DNA of 64,000 nt from Epiperipatus broadwayi. Taxonomy: Eukaryota; Onychophora; Udeonychophora; Euonychophora; Peripatidae. The stretch is from the NCBI GenBank assembly GCA_028023455.1, contig JAQFVV010006200.1:1249238-1313237 (forward strand). The letters run 5' to 3'. This document shows positions 47,903 through 60,435 of this stretch, piece by piece; the first letter of the stretch is position 1; each line of letters starts with the position of its first letter. Below the pieces are notes generated by a model that was not told the origin of the DNA, did not search any database, and saw only the letters and a program-made list of their open reading frames with translations. The position numbers and the translations under genes are program-made.

Positions 47903-48206
47903 AATGGCAGTGGGAAGTTTCACAAGAACAATCATTTCTACACACCAAGGCCTTCCTTACATCCAAAAAGTTACTCTTAATGGCAGTGGAAAATTTTACA
48001 AGAACAATCATCTCTACACGTCAAGGCCTTCCTTACATCCAAAAAGTTACTCTTAATGGCAGTGGAAAATTTTACAAGAACAAACATTTCTATACACCAA
48101 GGCCTTCCTTACATCCAAAAAGTTACTTTTAATGGCAGTGGAAAATTTTACAAAAACAAATATTTCTACACATCAAGGCCTTCCTTACATCCAATAAGTT
48201 ACTCTT
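47903..48206 (+). repeat. Four tandem copies of a 76-bp unit in gypsy pol
   Basis: Units start at 47903, 47979, 48055 and 48131, each beginning AATGGCAGTGG and containing AAGGCCTTCCTTACATCCAA. Copies differ at a few positions. They cover the segment that joins reverse transcriptase to RNase H. Three extra copies add 228 bp, a multiple of three, although each single unit shifts the frame. Confidence 0.92.
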
Positions 48207-48723
48207 ACATCACAAAATCGAATTAGAAATAACCCTGATGATTGATGTGTCAGATTACAGTGTGGGACAAGTATTATGCCACCCAGCCCATCTAGGAGAA
48301 CAGTTCATAGCATATGCATTGCATTCATTATCTAAGGCTGAGGGGAACTACAGCCAATTGGATAAGAACATTCTAGCCATAATATTTGGAATATGGAAAT
48401 TCTATCAATACATATCCAGTTGCCACTTCTGCACCATGACTGGCCACAAACTATTACTGGGAATACTAGGCATGAAGCAGATGCCTGAATATTTGAGCCC
48501 ACGAATGCTAAGATGGCTCAATATTCTTGCAGGCTACAAATATAGTACTGAATACAAAAAAGGCACTAGAATAGGCCAGATTGATGCTTTTTCACAAATT
48601 TCAAATCAAACAGAAGAAAGCATCAACATAGTAGAAATAAACTACATTAATGTACTGGAAAACAAAACACTAAATAGTGTAAAAGTAACTGAATGGACCA
48701 GAGAAAACACTGGATACAGTTGA
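48207..48723 (+). pseudogene. gypsy RNase H domain, open but catalytically damaged
   Basis: An open frame of 161 residues from 48238 covers the domain. DVSDYSVGQVL carries the first catalytic Asp and ISYALHSL-type text follows (here IAYALHSLSKAEGNYSQLDK). In LDKNILAIIFGIWKF the usual catalytic Glu after D-K is Asn, and in MTGHKLLLG the usual Asp of T-D-H-K is Gly. MLRWLNILAGYKYSTEYKKG and GQIDAFSQI match the end of the domain. It is the best-preserved gypsy segment but unlikely to be active. Confidence 0.82.
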
Positions 48724-48879
48724 TGATCGAAAAAATCAGCAAGAGCTGGCCCAACCAAAGACCACCTTTTTTACACATAGAACTGTAGAAAGCTAGGAAA
48801 AACCTCTTCATGTACAAGGGATGCAGATTCAGAGGAACCAACTCCTGATTCCAAACAAAGACAGAAATAAAATCCTCAA

Positions 48880-49500
48880 AATAATATATGAAGGCCATCC
48901 AGGCATCATCAGAGCAAAAGCATTAGCCCTCAGTTATGTTTGGTAGCCTAATATTAACAGCGATATAGAAAACTACATTAAAAACTGCCAGTCATATGCG
49001 CCAGATTTGAACCCTGAACAAAAACAGATAAACTGTTGCAGACGGTACAGATAGACCACTGTGGGCCTATCCAAAGACAACTATTCTTAGTAGTTGTGGA
49101 TGGCTATTCGGGTTGGACCAAGTACAAAGCAGTCAAAACATGAGTGCTTAAGAAACCATCGATAAACTAATGGAGATATTTGCATACCATGTTTTTCTGA
49201 AAAATCTGGTATCAGACAATGGCACAAGCTTCACATCAGAAAAATTTGTTGAGTACATGCAGGAATAGGAAAGAAACCACATAATGACACCATCTTATCA
49301 CCCCCAATCAAATGAACTGGCTAAGAAAGCTGTGAAACACCTAAAGTTGGCAATAAACAAAATGGGAAATCAGAAACTGCAATATGCAGTACTAAATGCT
49401 CAACTGCACCAACATTTAACATCCACAGCCAAATCTGGCACATCACCAGCACAAAAATACCTAGGATGAAGACTATGTACAAAATTAGACAAAGTGGTAC
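48880..49500 (+). pseudogene. gypsy integrase, broken
   Basis: Pieces in shifting frames: EGHPGIIRAKALAL (part of the HHCC zinc region), NCQSYAPD (the second Cys of C-x-x-C replaced by Tyr), VVDGYSGWTKYKAVKT (first catalytic Asp), VSDNGTSFTSEKFV (second Asp), and HPQSNELAKKAVKHLKLA, where the expected catalytic Glu of the D,D-35-E triad is Lys. An open stretch runs 49284-49469. Integrase would insert the DNA copy (family knowledge); this one is dead. Confidence 0.75.
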
Positions 49501-49906
49501 CAACTGAAAGGGTTGTCACCCACTGAAGTCAAAAATCAATTTTTACCATAACTGAGTTTGAGTCAAAAATAATCAAGATAAAAAGTGGACTAGAAAAGAA
49601 GTAATGTGTCACCTGAGCAATCAAGTTGTTGCTGCCTGTATGGCAGATGAAAAAGTACTTTGTAAGCATATTAATCAGCTACGAAAGAATAGCAAGCAGC
49701 AAGTTTACTTTTGAAGTTAAATCAAAAGCAAAAATGGAAAAACTATAGACCAGGAATAACACAGTAAAACCTCCTAATGGTGATAATTTTGCAGCATTAG
49801 AATCCAACACCGCACTATGCTCTAGGCATGAGAGGAAAATCCCCGCCCACTTTGGTGACTAGGCTCTTAATTCAGAGAGCAGAAAACAAAAACCCTCTGA
49901 TTTCTG

Positions 49907-49921
49907 AACTGGGGGGAGGTG
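49907..49921 (+). promoter_or_regulatory. Polypurine tract before the 3' LTR
   Basis: ACTGGGGGGAGGTG sits directly before the TGCTAAATAC that opens the 3' LTR, the place where plus-strand DNA synthesis is primed in LTR elements. Confidence 0.7.
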
Positions 49922-50649
49922 TGCTAAATACATGTATTTTAATAAAATCTGATCAAAGGCGTATTTTTATTGAAACAAATGTTAAAAGAAGTATGTACGT
50001 GATAAACGCATTGGACATATAAAAATGCTACGAACGAAATTAATTTAAAGATCAGCAACTCTGATTTAATATCAAATAGCCATATAACAAATTAAATTAA
50101 ATGCCATTGGAAAATATGGATTAAATTCCTGATAAGAATTATCTGAAAAAAGAAACTAAATTAATTTAAAAAATAAGAACTTGTATTATGTATTGATTAA
50201 ACAAAAAGTGCAGGTTGGAATGTAATAACATTGGTACTACCCATGGGACTCCAACCAATTAGATTATTAAAATAAAAACTGAGAGCTGTGATCTTCACCA
50301 GTAAGGGAAGAGAAAATTATTTGCTAGTTAAAGCCCTTGAAGAACAGACAGATTTCATTCTCTGACAATTACTGTCAGCCTTGCCAATCTGCCCTCTCTG
50401 AGAACTATTCTCCAGACTTTAATTAATACCCCAGGACCCCAGTACCAGGTCGCAGGATCCTTAAAAGTCAACTGCCTTCAAACCCGTTATAATTATAATA
50501 ATATAACTTCCATAAATTTCTAATAACTATTTAAATATTTTGGAGTATTTACAATTTAAATTGCCGTGCCACCTGTGACTATACTAATGTCATTTTTTAT
50601 AAATTTGCAATCCAGCTGTGCTGTAACTTGGTCAGTGCTGGACATAGCA
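49922..50649 (+). repeat. 3' LTR of gypsy element
   Basis: Begins TGCTAAATAC, ends ACATAGCA, and matches 44950-45706. It is about 30 bp shorter through small deletions. Followed by AAAAG, a possible target duplication. Confidence 0.88.
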
Positions 50650-51092
50650 AAAAGTTTAATATCTAGTGAAATATTTAATATCAAGTTCTGAACAAATTTA
50701 TTAATTTGAGTAAATATAGTAAATGAGTAGAGGGTCGATGGTTTTAAAAGGTTTGGTAAGCCTTCTGCAATCGGAAAAAATTTGGGAACACTTCGTCTAC
50801 AAGCATTTTAATTACTTTTTCCTATAATGACATTTCCGGTTTTAATTATTGTTAAAAGAAAACACCTTTTGCTTTTAATCTACCTTTAACTAAATTTAGA
50901 ATTAATTAGCTTTTATAACTTTTTAGAAAATATTTTCTTTAACTTGATTTAATTAAAATTACTTCAATTACTATATCGTATACATTTATCAGTGGATATA
51001 AAATATCTACTAACTTTTATTTTTGAAAATTATTTAAAAACTTTAAAATTTTAAACTTCTTTATTATTATTAACATTACCAACATGAATCAT
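50650..51092. other. Non-coding AT-rich sequence
   Basis: Nothing recognised. Confidence 0.5.
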
Positions 51093-52880
51093 ATACATGT
51101 CAGTATATTCAACACAGAAAGTGATCATCGATTAATAAGATGTAAGGTAGTGTTAATGCGAAACTAGAGAGATAAAAATTATCAAGAAAAGTCAATATTT
51201 ACAGTTGATATTCCTAATCTTAAGAAACATTCCAATGAATTTAAATTAGAACTTGAAAATCAGTTTCAAGTATTAGCAGATTTTGAACATGATTCAGATT
51301 TGAATAAAATTATTATGAAAATAGTTGATATACTTTTAAAAACTGCAACAAAGATAGTTGGTAGGACAAAGCAGCAATTGACCAATAAAATTTCTACTGA
51401 GACTAGAGAATTAATGAAGAAAAGAAAGAATATGAAGATATATAAAAATGATACATTAAAAAGGATTGAATATCTCGAATTTTGTAAAATAGTAAGAAAC
51501 AGAATTGATAATGATATAAGAAAGTATAATTGTAAACTAGAAAGGAAGGTTGCAGAAGAGAATAAAAGTCTCTTGAATGTAAAATAACATTTTGGTATTG
51601 GTAGAAAACTTATATCTTCAATAAGAAAAAAAAGATGGAGCTATTACTAAAAAGAAAGATGACATCATGAAATGGTTAGAAGAGTTCGATCAAGAATTAT
51701 ATAGTAATAAAGAACAAATTCATCACCATCTATTATATCATCTGAATTGCCCAGCATTTTAAACGAAGAAGTGAGACATGCAATTAAATCTACGAAGAAA
51801 GAAAAAGTTTCAGGTAATGATGGAATTTATAATTAATATATTAAAAGAAGCAGATGAAGAAATATAATTTTTTTTAGCAAAGTTATATGCCAAATGTCTA
51901 AATGATAAAGATGTACCAAATAATTGGAAGAATGAAGTATTAATATTAATTTTTTTTAAAAGGTGATAAAGAATATATTAGAAATTACTGACCTATCAAC
52001 CTTTTATCAGTTTTATACAAAATTTTTACCAAAGTAATTATAACTCGTCTACAGAAAACAGACCAACCAAGAGAACAAACTGGATTTAAAAGTGGTATTA
52101 GTACAGTAGATCATATCCAAATATTGAAAAAAGTCATCGAAAGAACCAATGAATATGAGTTGCCATTATGCTTTGGATTTGTAGATTATGAAAAGGCATT
52201 TGATTCTATAAGCATTTCTTCAGTGATTAAACCATTGGATCATCAAGATATAGATCCAAGATATTGTCACATTCTGAAGAATATTTATAAAAATGCAACA
52301 ACAATTGAATTACATAATAATACTAGGAAAGTTAAAATTGAGAAAAGTGTTAGTTAAGGTGATTACATATCTCCAAAACCTTTTACAGTAGTGCTGCAAG
52401 AAGTATTTTGTTGATTAAAGTGGGAAAATAAAGGAGTAAAAGTAAATAGAGATTATTTAAGTTATTTGGATTTTGAGATGATGTAGTTGTTTTTGCAAAC
52501 AATGCTTTAGAGTTTCAGGAAATGTTGCAAGAGTTATCAAATGAAAGTGAGAAAATAGGACTAAGGTAAATGTTAAAAATACTAAAGTAATGTTCAATGG
52601 ATTTTCTCAAAAGATGAAAATAAAGATTGATTAGGTTGAGCTAGAAGAAGTTAACAACTACAAAGACCTTGGTCAGATTATTACTACAGAAGGAAGCATA
52701 ATGGATGAAATTAATCATAGAATTAAACTTGGTGGGAGTGCTTTTGGCAGAAATAATTTATTACTAAAAGGAAATATGCCTATGTGTTTGAAAATGAAGT
52801 TTTTTAATAAATGTGTTTTACCAGTTCTTACTTATGGATCTGAGACTTGGTCACTTAATGGAAGAGCCTTTAAACAGCCT
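51093..52880 (+). pseudogene. RTE-type retrotransposon, truncated at both ends
   Basis: Begins in the last part of the endonuclease, where SDHRLIRCK keeps the catalytic His that is Tyr in the 57.9-60.4 kb copy. It continues through the linker (open 51300-51587), the NDGI motif (about 51825), NY-PINLLSVLYKIFTK (about 51990), FVDYEKAFDS (about 52180), a decayed VRQGDSISPK region (about 52350), a DFADDVVVF-type box with an indel (about 52470) and YGSETWSLNGRAF (about 52840). It stops abruptly near 52880, so the last 200 or so residues and the 3' tail are missing. Several stops and frameshifts. Confidence 0.85.
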
Positions 52881-55789
52881 TTAAATAACCAATTTCTGAG
52901 CAAGATCTTTCCAACACTTCTTCATAGCTGAACACTAAAAAAGAATGCAATACTCACTAGCTTTACTGATTGTTGAGGGACGGAAGTTTAAATACTTTTC
53001 AATTCTTGTTTTATCCTTTAATTAAAAATAGCTAAATATCCATTTACTGACTAATACTGAATAGTTGTTCAATTTGGTTATGGGTAAATTATCTGAAAAC
53101 AAATCATAAGCCTGTTAAAAAACTTCCAAAATTTGTGTGGCCCCGATTCAAACCTAGATCATGATCATTTTAGGAAAATATATTGTATCTTGAGGCTCTT
53201 TTATACAAATATATTTTACTTGATAAATTTCATTTTTTTTATATTGGTTATAAGTTTAATAGTATTGACTATATTTCAATTAAATACATATAAAATAATT
53301 AGATTTTATTTTATATAAAAATACAAAATAATTTTCCACTAATATAATTTTTTTTATACAACAGTAATTAGGCAAAATAATGACATTATATATTTATACT
53401 ACATTTTTAGTTAAAAGCATTGTATGATATATATATATATATATAGTGTTGTGAAAGAAATGACAAAATAAAAAAGGATAAATTGATGGGGTATTGATAC
53501 TAAAAACTGCTGAACTATTTAAAGTTTCAAAGCATATAAATAAAGGTTATATTTTCTAAATATAGAATAACAAGATTTTCTGAATCAATTCTTTTGGTAA
53601 AACAATGAATATTGGAAGAAATCAATAGACTAAATATAATACTAGAAAAAAATGTAAAATACTAGACAATTTCCTATATAATTCAGAATACTTAGAATAC
53701 TACCCTGTTAACAAATAATCTGTCTTCAGGTTAAAAATCTGTAAAAATCCAAACCAAATTTCCATTTCAATACTATTAAATTATAACGCAATTGCATGTG
53801 AGGGTTTTGAAAACATGAAACTAAGATCTGAACAAAAGCTGTAAAACGAGATAACAAAACTACATAAACTGACATCCCATATTATACATGCATTTTTTGG
53901 TCCAATAATTATTTTGCATGGGTGTAATACAGTTGCAGATCATCTAAATATTTTGGCAATCAGATTCATCCTAGAGGGAAAAGGATTATTTCCAGAAAAA
54001 TATTGCCATGATAAAAGTGAGGCCAATGATACTCATCTTCTAATGATTCCTTAATCATATTATGGGATGTTCTTGGAAATCAAATCAAAATATATTAATA
54101 AATCTTCTAGACAACATAAGATGTTTCTACAGAAAAATGGCATATTATTTTATGTAATATTCATGTATTTATATATATTATCACTCCAGAAATTCAAACA
54201 TTTCTTAATGTAATCTTATCTTTTCATTCATATTAATAAAAAAAGTAATAAATATTTCTGTTATTTTTCCAAACTCTGTATATTCACAGTAAAGCATAAA
54301 AACCCCCACATACAAAAATGATATAAGTGAACAATGCTCAGGCATAATTATTCATTAGTAAATGACATTTAATTTTAATTCAGTACATATTTAAGCATAT
54401 GTGAAGATGTAATTATGTTATGCAATGATACATGTGATATGATTTGGAGTGATAAAACTTCTAATGGTATCTAGAAATATGGATGATTTATTCCATGTTT
54501 ACCAGTATGTATGCTTCATTCCATGCCTACCATAATTATGCATCTTTAGTATTGTGGGATATACAAAAGTACTCCTTATTGTATGAAAGATGTAAAAATA
54601 ACTTCTAAACAAAAAAATCTGTATCTTCTGGGGGAAACAAGTTAAAGTATGTGATATGTGTGATACTACTCAAAAATAAATTTGCAGGAAAAGCAATATG
54701 CAATGCAAACTTGTATCCCTAATGAGAAGATGACATTAGGTTCTAGATATGATTGAGAACACCACACAGACTGAATCTTATTTCCTGGTTGAAATCCCTA
54801 CAAATTAATTATGATTATAAATAAAACAGAACCATGATCTCTGTTCTTATTGGATTATGACAGTTTCAACTACTATCAGCATCATAGTACAATTATAGTT
54901 GTTTTCATTTTTGAAGTCAATGTAATATCATTCTGTCCAATCCATAATAACCTAAGATCTTTATCTTTTAATTATTAATAGCTACATATCTATTTACTGA
55001 TCAATACTGGATGATTATTTGGGTTGCTTATAGGCTATCTATTGTAATCTATGTCCATGTTATGACCAGTTAAAATCTTAGTAACAGCCATTTCCTATAC
55101 AAAATTATGATTCATTTATTTTAACTATTTGATGACACTCTTTTTACTCTGCTACTTTTAAGGTTATGTTGAAATTAATTTAAATCTTTCCAAAGAGCAT
55201 CAAGAACCTATATTTATTAAAAATTGATCTTCCATCTCACTCAAGAGGATATACTTTGTCACTAGGGTCTTCTGCCAGATACTCTCTATAAAAATTATTG
55301 TATTGCCATTTTTTGGTGATAATATTTTAATTTTTGTACAAAAGGGTTATTGGAAAAACTGCTCATGCTTTATAATCCATATGCATTGCACATAAACTAA
55401 TTATAAATATATCACTTATGATTATATGAAACACATCTAATTTTCTAAGTATCTTCAGCTCTTTAATAAAGATGACCTTAGATTATATTGTGATATATGA
55501 CTTCTTTGAACATTATCATCTTTTATAATCATTACAGATCATGTGATTGATTGACAATTTTAGTAACAAGCATATCTCAATTACAAGTTTATATTTGCTG
55601 TTTACATTCCATAAATCTCTTCATATTGATTATATATGTATGTGTTTTTAAATACTAAAAGATAAAGTAATCAAAATTATAAAAATAAATTATGCCTATT
55701 CAATATTATCAATACTAATCATAAGTAAAACAAATTCACTACATATAGTTTTACTGTTGAGAAATACTCCTAAATCACAAAGATTATGT
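52881..55789. other. Non-coding AT-rich sequence
   Basis: A (TA)n microsatellite lies near 53428-53446, and a weak B-box-like fragment near 53140. No coding remnants recognised. Confidence 0.5.
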
Positions 55790-55912
55790 AAAACATTATT
55801 ACCCACAAATCAAATCAAAATTCAATCACCTTTAGTATTGAAAAAAGTTTTTAATAAATTAATAGCTTCAGAGTTAAAAGTTTTAATCAGAAGAGAGTAA
55901 TGAGAAAAGAAT
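55790..55912 (-). pseudogene. PLE C-terminal fragment (third 3' end)
   Basis: On the minus strand: LLIKTFNSEAINLLKTFFNT, then a stop and FVGN. The same residues in the same order end the PLE at 56983 (LLLKIYYSEAINLFKSSFN ... GFVGN). It is an extra copy of the element's 3' end, in the same orientation. Confidence 0.65.
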
Positions 55913-55914
55913 TC

Positions 55915-55990
55915 AAAATTTCTCTTCTGATTAAAAATTTTACCTCTAAAACTATTAATATATTAAAGAATTCTTACAAAATATCTGCTG
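55915..55990 (+). pseudogene. PLE C-terminal fragment, inverted
   Basis: On the plus strand SLLIKNFTSKTINILKNS matches the same PLE C-terminal block. With 55790-55912 it makes a foldback in which two PLE 3' ends lie head to head about 10 bp apart. Confidence 0.6.
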
Positions 55991-56399
55991 TTATGCTATT
56001 TTTTACATTTGAAAAGTCTGTTTTAGTAAAAAAAAGCCATTGACAGTGAATTTTGATTTATTGATGGAAATTATTGATAACTTTTCATAAGGTGTAATTT
56101 GATTATATATATACTATTTATAAATAATAAAAAATACAAAAAAAAACAAAAACAAAACAAGACTTTATAACAAAAATTTATCAGTTTGTACAATATATAC
56201 AAAAATTAAATACTGGCTTTATGCTATACTAGTAATAATAAATCAAATAAAAATTCATGTAACATTACAATACTAGCCAAAAAACTAAACTTTACTAAAA
56301 TTCTTACACAACCATGATTTTATCTAATAACAAGTAGACCTTTTCAAATGAAATTTAACTAAATATACCACCTATATATACCAAACCAAATAGCTGTCC
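55991..56399. repeat. Decayed PLE terminal repeat material
   Basis: Motifs such as ATACTGGCTT, ATACTAGCCA, ATTACTAGCT and ATTACTGGCC recur at about 56205, 56268, 56595 and 56765. Variants of AGAAGACTTCTC recur at about 56330, 56655 and 56930. The region looks like a decayed tandem array of the PLE's 3' terminal sequence. Confidence 0.4.
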
Positions 56400-56565
56400 C
56401 ATCACTCACTTTAAAACCCAACTACCTTAAACATGAAAGAATGTCTTCATAAGATTGATGGCCTCAGATTCAAAATATTTTATCATCAAAGTTTCTTTTA
56501 TTCTTATTTTCAATTCACTTTTTTCATAAAATATAACCTCTGCATTGTATAATATATATATTCAT
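56400..56565 (-). pseudogene. PLE C-terminal fragment (second 3' end)
   Basis: On the minus strand: ETLMIKYFESEAINLMKTFF, then a stop and GSWVLK, paralleling the block near the stop of the main PLE copy. Same orientation as the main copy. Confidence 0.65.
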
Positions 56566-56982
56566 AAACCAAATATACCAGTTCAAATCTAAATTACTAG
56601 CTAATGTCAAATTTAAAAATTCACTACCAATAATTTTCTTATCAAGCAGACTTCTCATATGCTAATAACCCCAAAACTGCTATTTAAAATTTAATTAAAA
56701 TTTAAAATAACAAGTACAAAAAGCTAAACTAGACAATATAATAAATGTATTACATCAATTCAAAATTAAATTACTGGCCTATAAAAAATTCATACATTCA
56801 TTAGTTGACTTTTGGCATTTGACATTATATATACATATATAAATTGAAATAATTAAAATTACCCCAAATCCAAAATTCAACCAGACCTAAAAAATAATAT
56901 TAAAACACAACCAAAGGTTTCACTGCTACAAGAAGACTTCTCAAGTGTAAAGAACTACAAAAACTACACAATATATATAATA

Positions 56983-57945
56983 TTAAACATTACCCACAAA
57001 TCCATTCACTTCCCATCCACCCATAATATTAAAAGAACTCTTAAATAAATTAATTGCTTCAGAATAATAAATTTTCAATAATAAAGATTCTTTAATTCTT
57101 CCTTTGATTTCATTTCTCTCAAAGAAAACAACCACCTTAGCTTCATCAAAATTAATAGTGTGGCCTGTATCTTTTTCATGGACATACAAAGCAGAATTAA
57201 GATATCTATTTTTAACTCTACTCACACTACTGTGACCTATGTAGACCTTCTTACAATAAACAAGGAATAAAATATACTACACCAGGAATAGTCTTTCTAT
57301 CAAAAATTTCCTTTGTATTATTTAATAAATTATTCAATGTAACACCCCTTTTCCAAGCAATTTTCTTATTTCCAAACAATTTACTATTTCTACATACAAT
57401 TTTATAAGAAGAAAATTTAAATGGCAAAGAAATAAAATCATATTTTTCTCTATTCTTTACATCCTTACAAATATTACTATTAAATAAAATACTTTAACCA
57501 ACCCTCATGTAATCTTTATAAAATTGACATTTTTGAAACAAAACTACCCCACTAAAATTATTTAATTTATTATTCCTATGACAATAATTCCTTAAAGCAG
57601 CTACTTTATGAGATACAGACTGATAGCTATCAGATTTAATTATAGATCTTAATTCTCTACTTTTAACAAAATGACTGCATAATAAACAATTTTTCTCTAC
57701 ATTTCTAATCACCAAAAGATCTAAAAAATTTTAACTTACCAAAATTTAACCCACCTCCTTCTAACACATATTTTATAGAAGGATCAAAACAATCAAACTC
57801 ATTTACAAATTCCTTCAATTTATCATTCTCAACTACAAATAAAAATCATCAACATGACAAATAACTTTACCTTTAAACAATTCTTTTTAATTATAATTTC
57901 CTCTTCCATATAATTAATATAAACTGAACATACTAAAGGAGAAAT
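56983..57945 (-). pseudogene. Penelope-like element: RT C-terminus, linker and GIY-YIG endonuclease
   Basis: Minus strand, in order: SPLVCSVYINYMEEEI (RT, about 57940-57895), HVDDF (catalytic Asp-Asp box, about 57855, after a frameshift), the RT thumb and linker (57715-57494, open), a further linker ending TIPGVVYFIPC (about 57270), then after a frameshift KKVYIGHSS (the Y-I-G half of GIY-YIG) and an open frame 57225-56983 with YVHEKDTGHTINFDEAKVV and the C-terminus ending GFVGNV. The upstream RT part lies at 60436-60590, beyond an RTE insertion. PLEs encode a reverse transcriptase fused to this nuclease (family knowledge). Dead by frameshifts and truncation. Confidence 0.85.
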
Positions 57946-60435
57946 CATCATCATCAACAACCATTATCAATCCACTGCAGGATGAAGGTCTTTCCAAGTT
58001 CAACCCATCTTTTCCTAACTTTAGCTTCTCTTCTCCACATCATCCCTGCACACTTTCTTATTTCATCCATCCATCTCACATGTGGTCTCTTTCTGGGTCT
58101 TTTACAATCTCTTGCAATCCGATTTAAATTTTCAATTGTCCATCTGTTATCATCTCTTCTAACAATATGTCCAGCCAAACTTCACTTGAGTCTTTTAATC
58201 TTTTCAATGAGGTCAGTAACACCTGTTTGTTCTCTTACCCATACATTGTGTTTTCGATCCCTTCTTGTCACTCGCAATATGCATCTCTCCATACTTTTTT
58301 GAGTGGTCTGAAGACTCTGTATTGCTCTTCTATTAAGTGTCCAAGTCTCAGATCCATAAGTAAAAACTGGCAAAACACATTTATTAAAAACCTTCCTTTT
58401 CAAACACATAGGCATATTTCCTTTTAGCATCAAGTTATTTCTACCAAAAGCACTCCAACCAAGTTTAATTCTATGATTAATTTCATCCATTATATTTCCA
58501 TCTGTATTAATAATCTGACCAAGGTATTTGTAAATGTTAACTTCTTCTAACTCATCATAATCAATCTTTATTTTCATATTTTGAGAAAATCTATTAAACA
58601 TTACTTTAGTCTTTTTAACATTTATCTTTAGTCCTACTTTCCTACTTTCATCTGATAACTCCTGCAACATTTGCAAAAACAACTACATCATCTGCAAAAT
58701 CTAAATGACTTAAATAATCTCCATTTACTTTCACTCCTTTAGCTTCCCATTTTAATCCACAAAATACTTCTTGCAGCACTGCTGTAAAAAGTTTTGGAGA
58801 TATGGAGTCACCCTGTCTTACACCCTTTTCAATGTTGATTTTCCTACTATAATTATGTAATCTAATTGTTGCTGTAGCAATTTTATAAATATTCTTCAAA
58901 ATATGACAATATCCTGCATCTACACCTTGATGATCCAATGCTTTAATCACTAAAGAAATGTTTATAGAATCAAATGCCTTTTCATAGTCTACAAATCCTA
59001 AGCATAATGGCAACTCATATTCATTTGTCCTTTCTATAATTTCTCTCAATACCTGGATATGATCTACTGTACTAAAATCACTTTTAAATCCAGCTTGTTA
59101 TCTTGGTTGGTGGAAATCCAATGTTTTCTGTAGACGAGTTGTAATTATCTTAGTAAAAATTTTGTATAAAACTGATAAAAGACTGATAGGTCTGTAATTT
59201 CTAATATCTTCTTTATCACCTTTTTTAAATATTAATATTAATACTGCATTCTTCCAATCATCTGGTACATCTTTATCATTTAGACATTTGGTATATAACT
59301 TTGCTAGAAAAAATTCTATTTCTTCACCTGCTTCTGTTAATATATCAATTACAATTCCATCATTACCTGGAGCCTTCCCTTTCTTCATAAATTTAATTGC
59401 ATGTCTCACTTTCTCATTCAAAATTCTGGGCAATTCAGAAGATATAATATGTATAGGAGGCACTTGTTCTTTATTACTATATAATTCTTGATAGAAGTCT
59501 TCTACACATTTTATGATGTCATCTCTCTTTTTAGTAATAATGCCATCTTTTTTTCTTATTGCAGATATAAATTCCTACCAATACCAAAATGTTGTTTTAC
59601 ACTCTTTAGAGTTTTATTCTCTTCTACAGCTTTCCTTGCTAGTTCACAATTATACGTTCTTATATCATTTTCAACTCTTTTCTGCACCATTTTACAAAAT
59701 TTGAGATATTCAATCTTTTTTAATGCATCATTGTTGTATATCCTCATATTCCTTCTTTTCTTCATAAATTCTCTAGTCTCAGTAGAAATTTTACTGGTCA
59801 ATTGCTGCTTTTTTCTACCAGCTATCTTTGTTGCAGTTTTTAAAAGTGTATCACTTATTTTCCTATTAATGTCATTCAAATCTGAATCATGTTCAAAATC
59901 TACTAATACTTGAAACCAATTTGTAAGTTCTAATTTAAATTCATTAGAATGTTTCTGAAGATTAGGAATATCAACTGTAAATATTGTTTTTCTTAATAAT
60001 TTTTGTCTCTCTAGTTTTGCATTAACATGTATCTTACATCTTACTAATCGGTAATCACTTACTGTGTTAAATTTATTAAGAACATTACAATCTTGAAATA
60101 TGTATTTTTGATTAGTCAAAATATAATCCAATTCTGCTGTACCTTCATTTGGATGCTTCAATGTCCATTTCCTTTTAACATTTTTCTCAAAAAAAGAATT
60201 CATAATATAAAGTTTTTCTTTTTCTGCAAACTCCATAAGTCTATGTCCTCTCTCATTTCTATTACCATAACCAAAACTACCTACAGCATTTTCATCTTTC
60301 ATTTGTTTACCAATTCTAGCATTAAAGTCCCCCATAACAATTTTAAAATGTTGTTTACTCTGATCAAAAGCCTTTTGTACATCCATATAAAAATCTTCTA
60401 TAACTTCATCACTATGAGAATAATATATCCTATTA
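57946..60435 (-). pseudogene. RTE-type retrotransposon, best-preserved copy
   Basis: 5'-truncated within the endonuclease (starts YYSHSDEVIEDFYMDV). Next come VMGDFNARIG (60386-59556 open, 276 residues), then SDYRLVRC, where the expected catalytic His of S-D-H is Tyr. Reverse transcriptase motifs are all present: APGNDGIVIDI, NYRPISLLSVLYKIFTK, FVDYEKAFDS, GVRQGDSISPK and FADDVVVF. A C-terminal region follows with YGSETWTLNRRA and AGHIVRRDDNR, ending in a TGATGATGA tail. Defects are few: a frameshift near 59565, a stop near 59096, a frameshift near 58665 and a stop at 58182-58184 where a Trp is expected. It sits inside the PLE, so it is the younger of the two. Confidence 0.9.

Larger units (their letters stand above)
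45707..49921 (+). mobile_element. Internal region of a Ty3/gypsy retrotransposon
   Basis: Order gag, nucleocapsid, protease, reverse transcriptase, RNase H, integrase, as in Ty3/gypsy elements. RNase H and integrase motifs resemble the Mag/K02A2.6-like group. The primer-binding site after the 5' LTR is not recognisable. A polypurine tract precedes the 3' LTR. No domain is intact; frames change several times. Confidence 0.88.

Noticed and set aside
56905-56950. Minus-strand CTTGAGAAGTC...GCAGTGAAACC after the PLE stop, as a hammerhead
   Set aside because: The core lacks a T and stem II does not pair; variants at 56655 and 56330 are worse. Noted only as a recurrent terminal motif.
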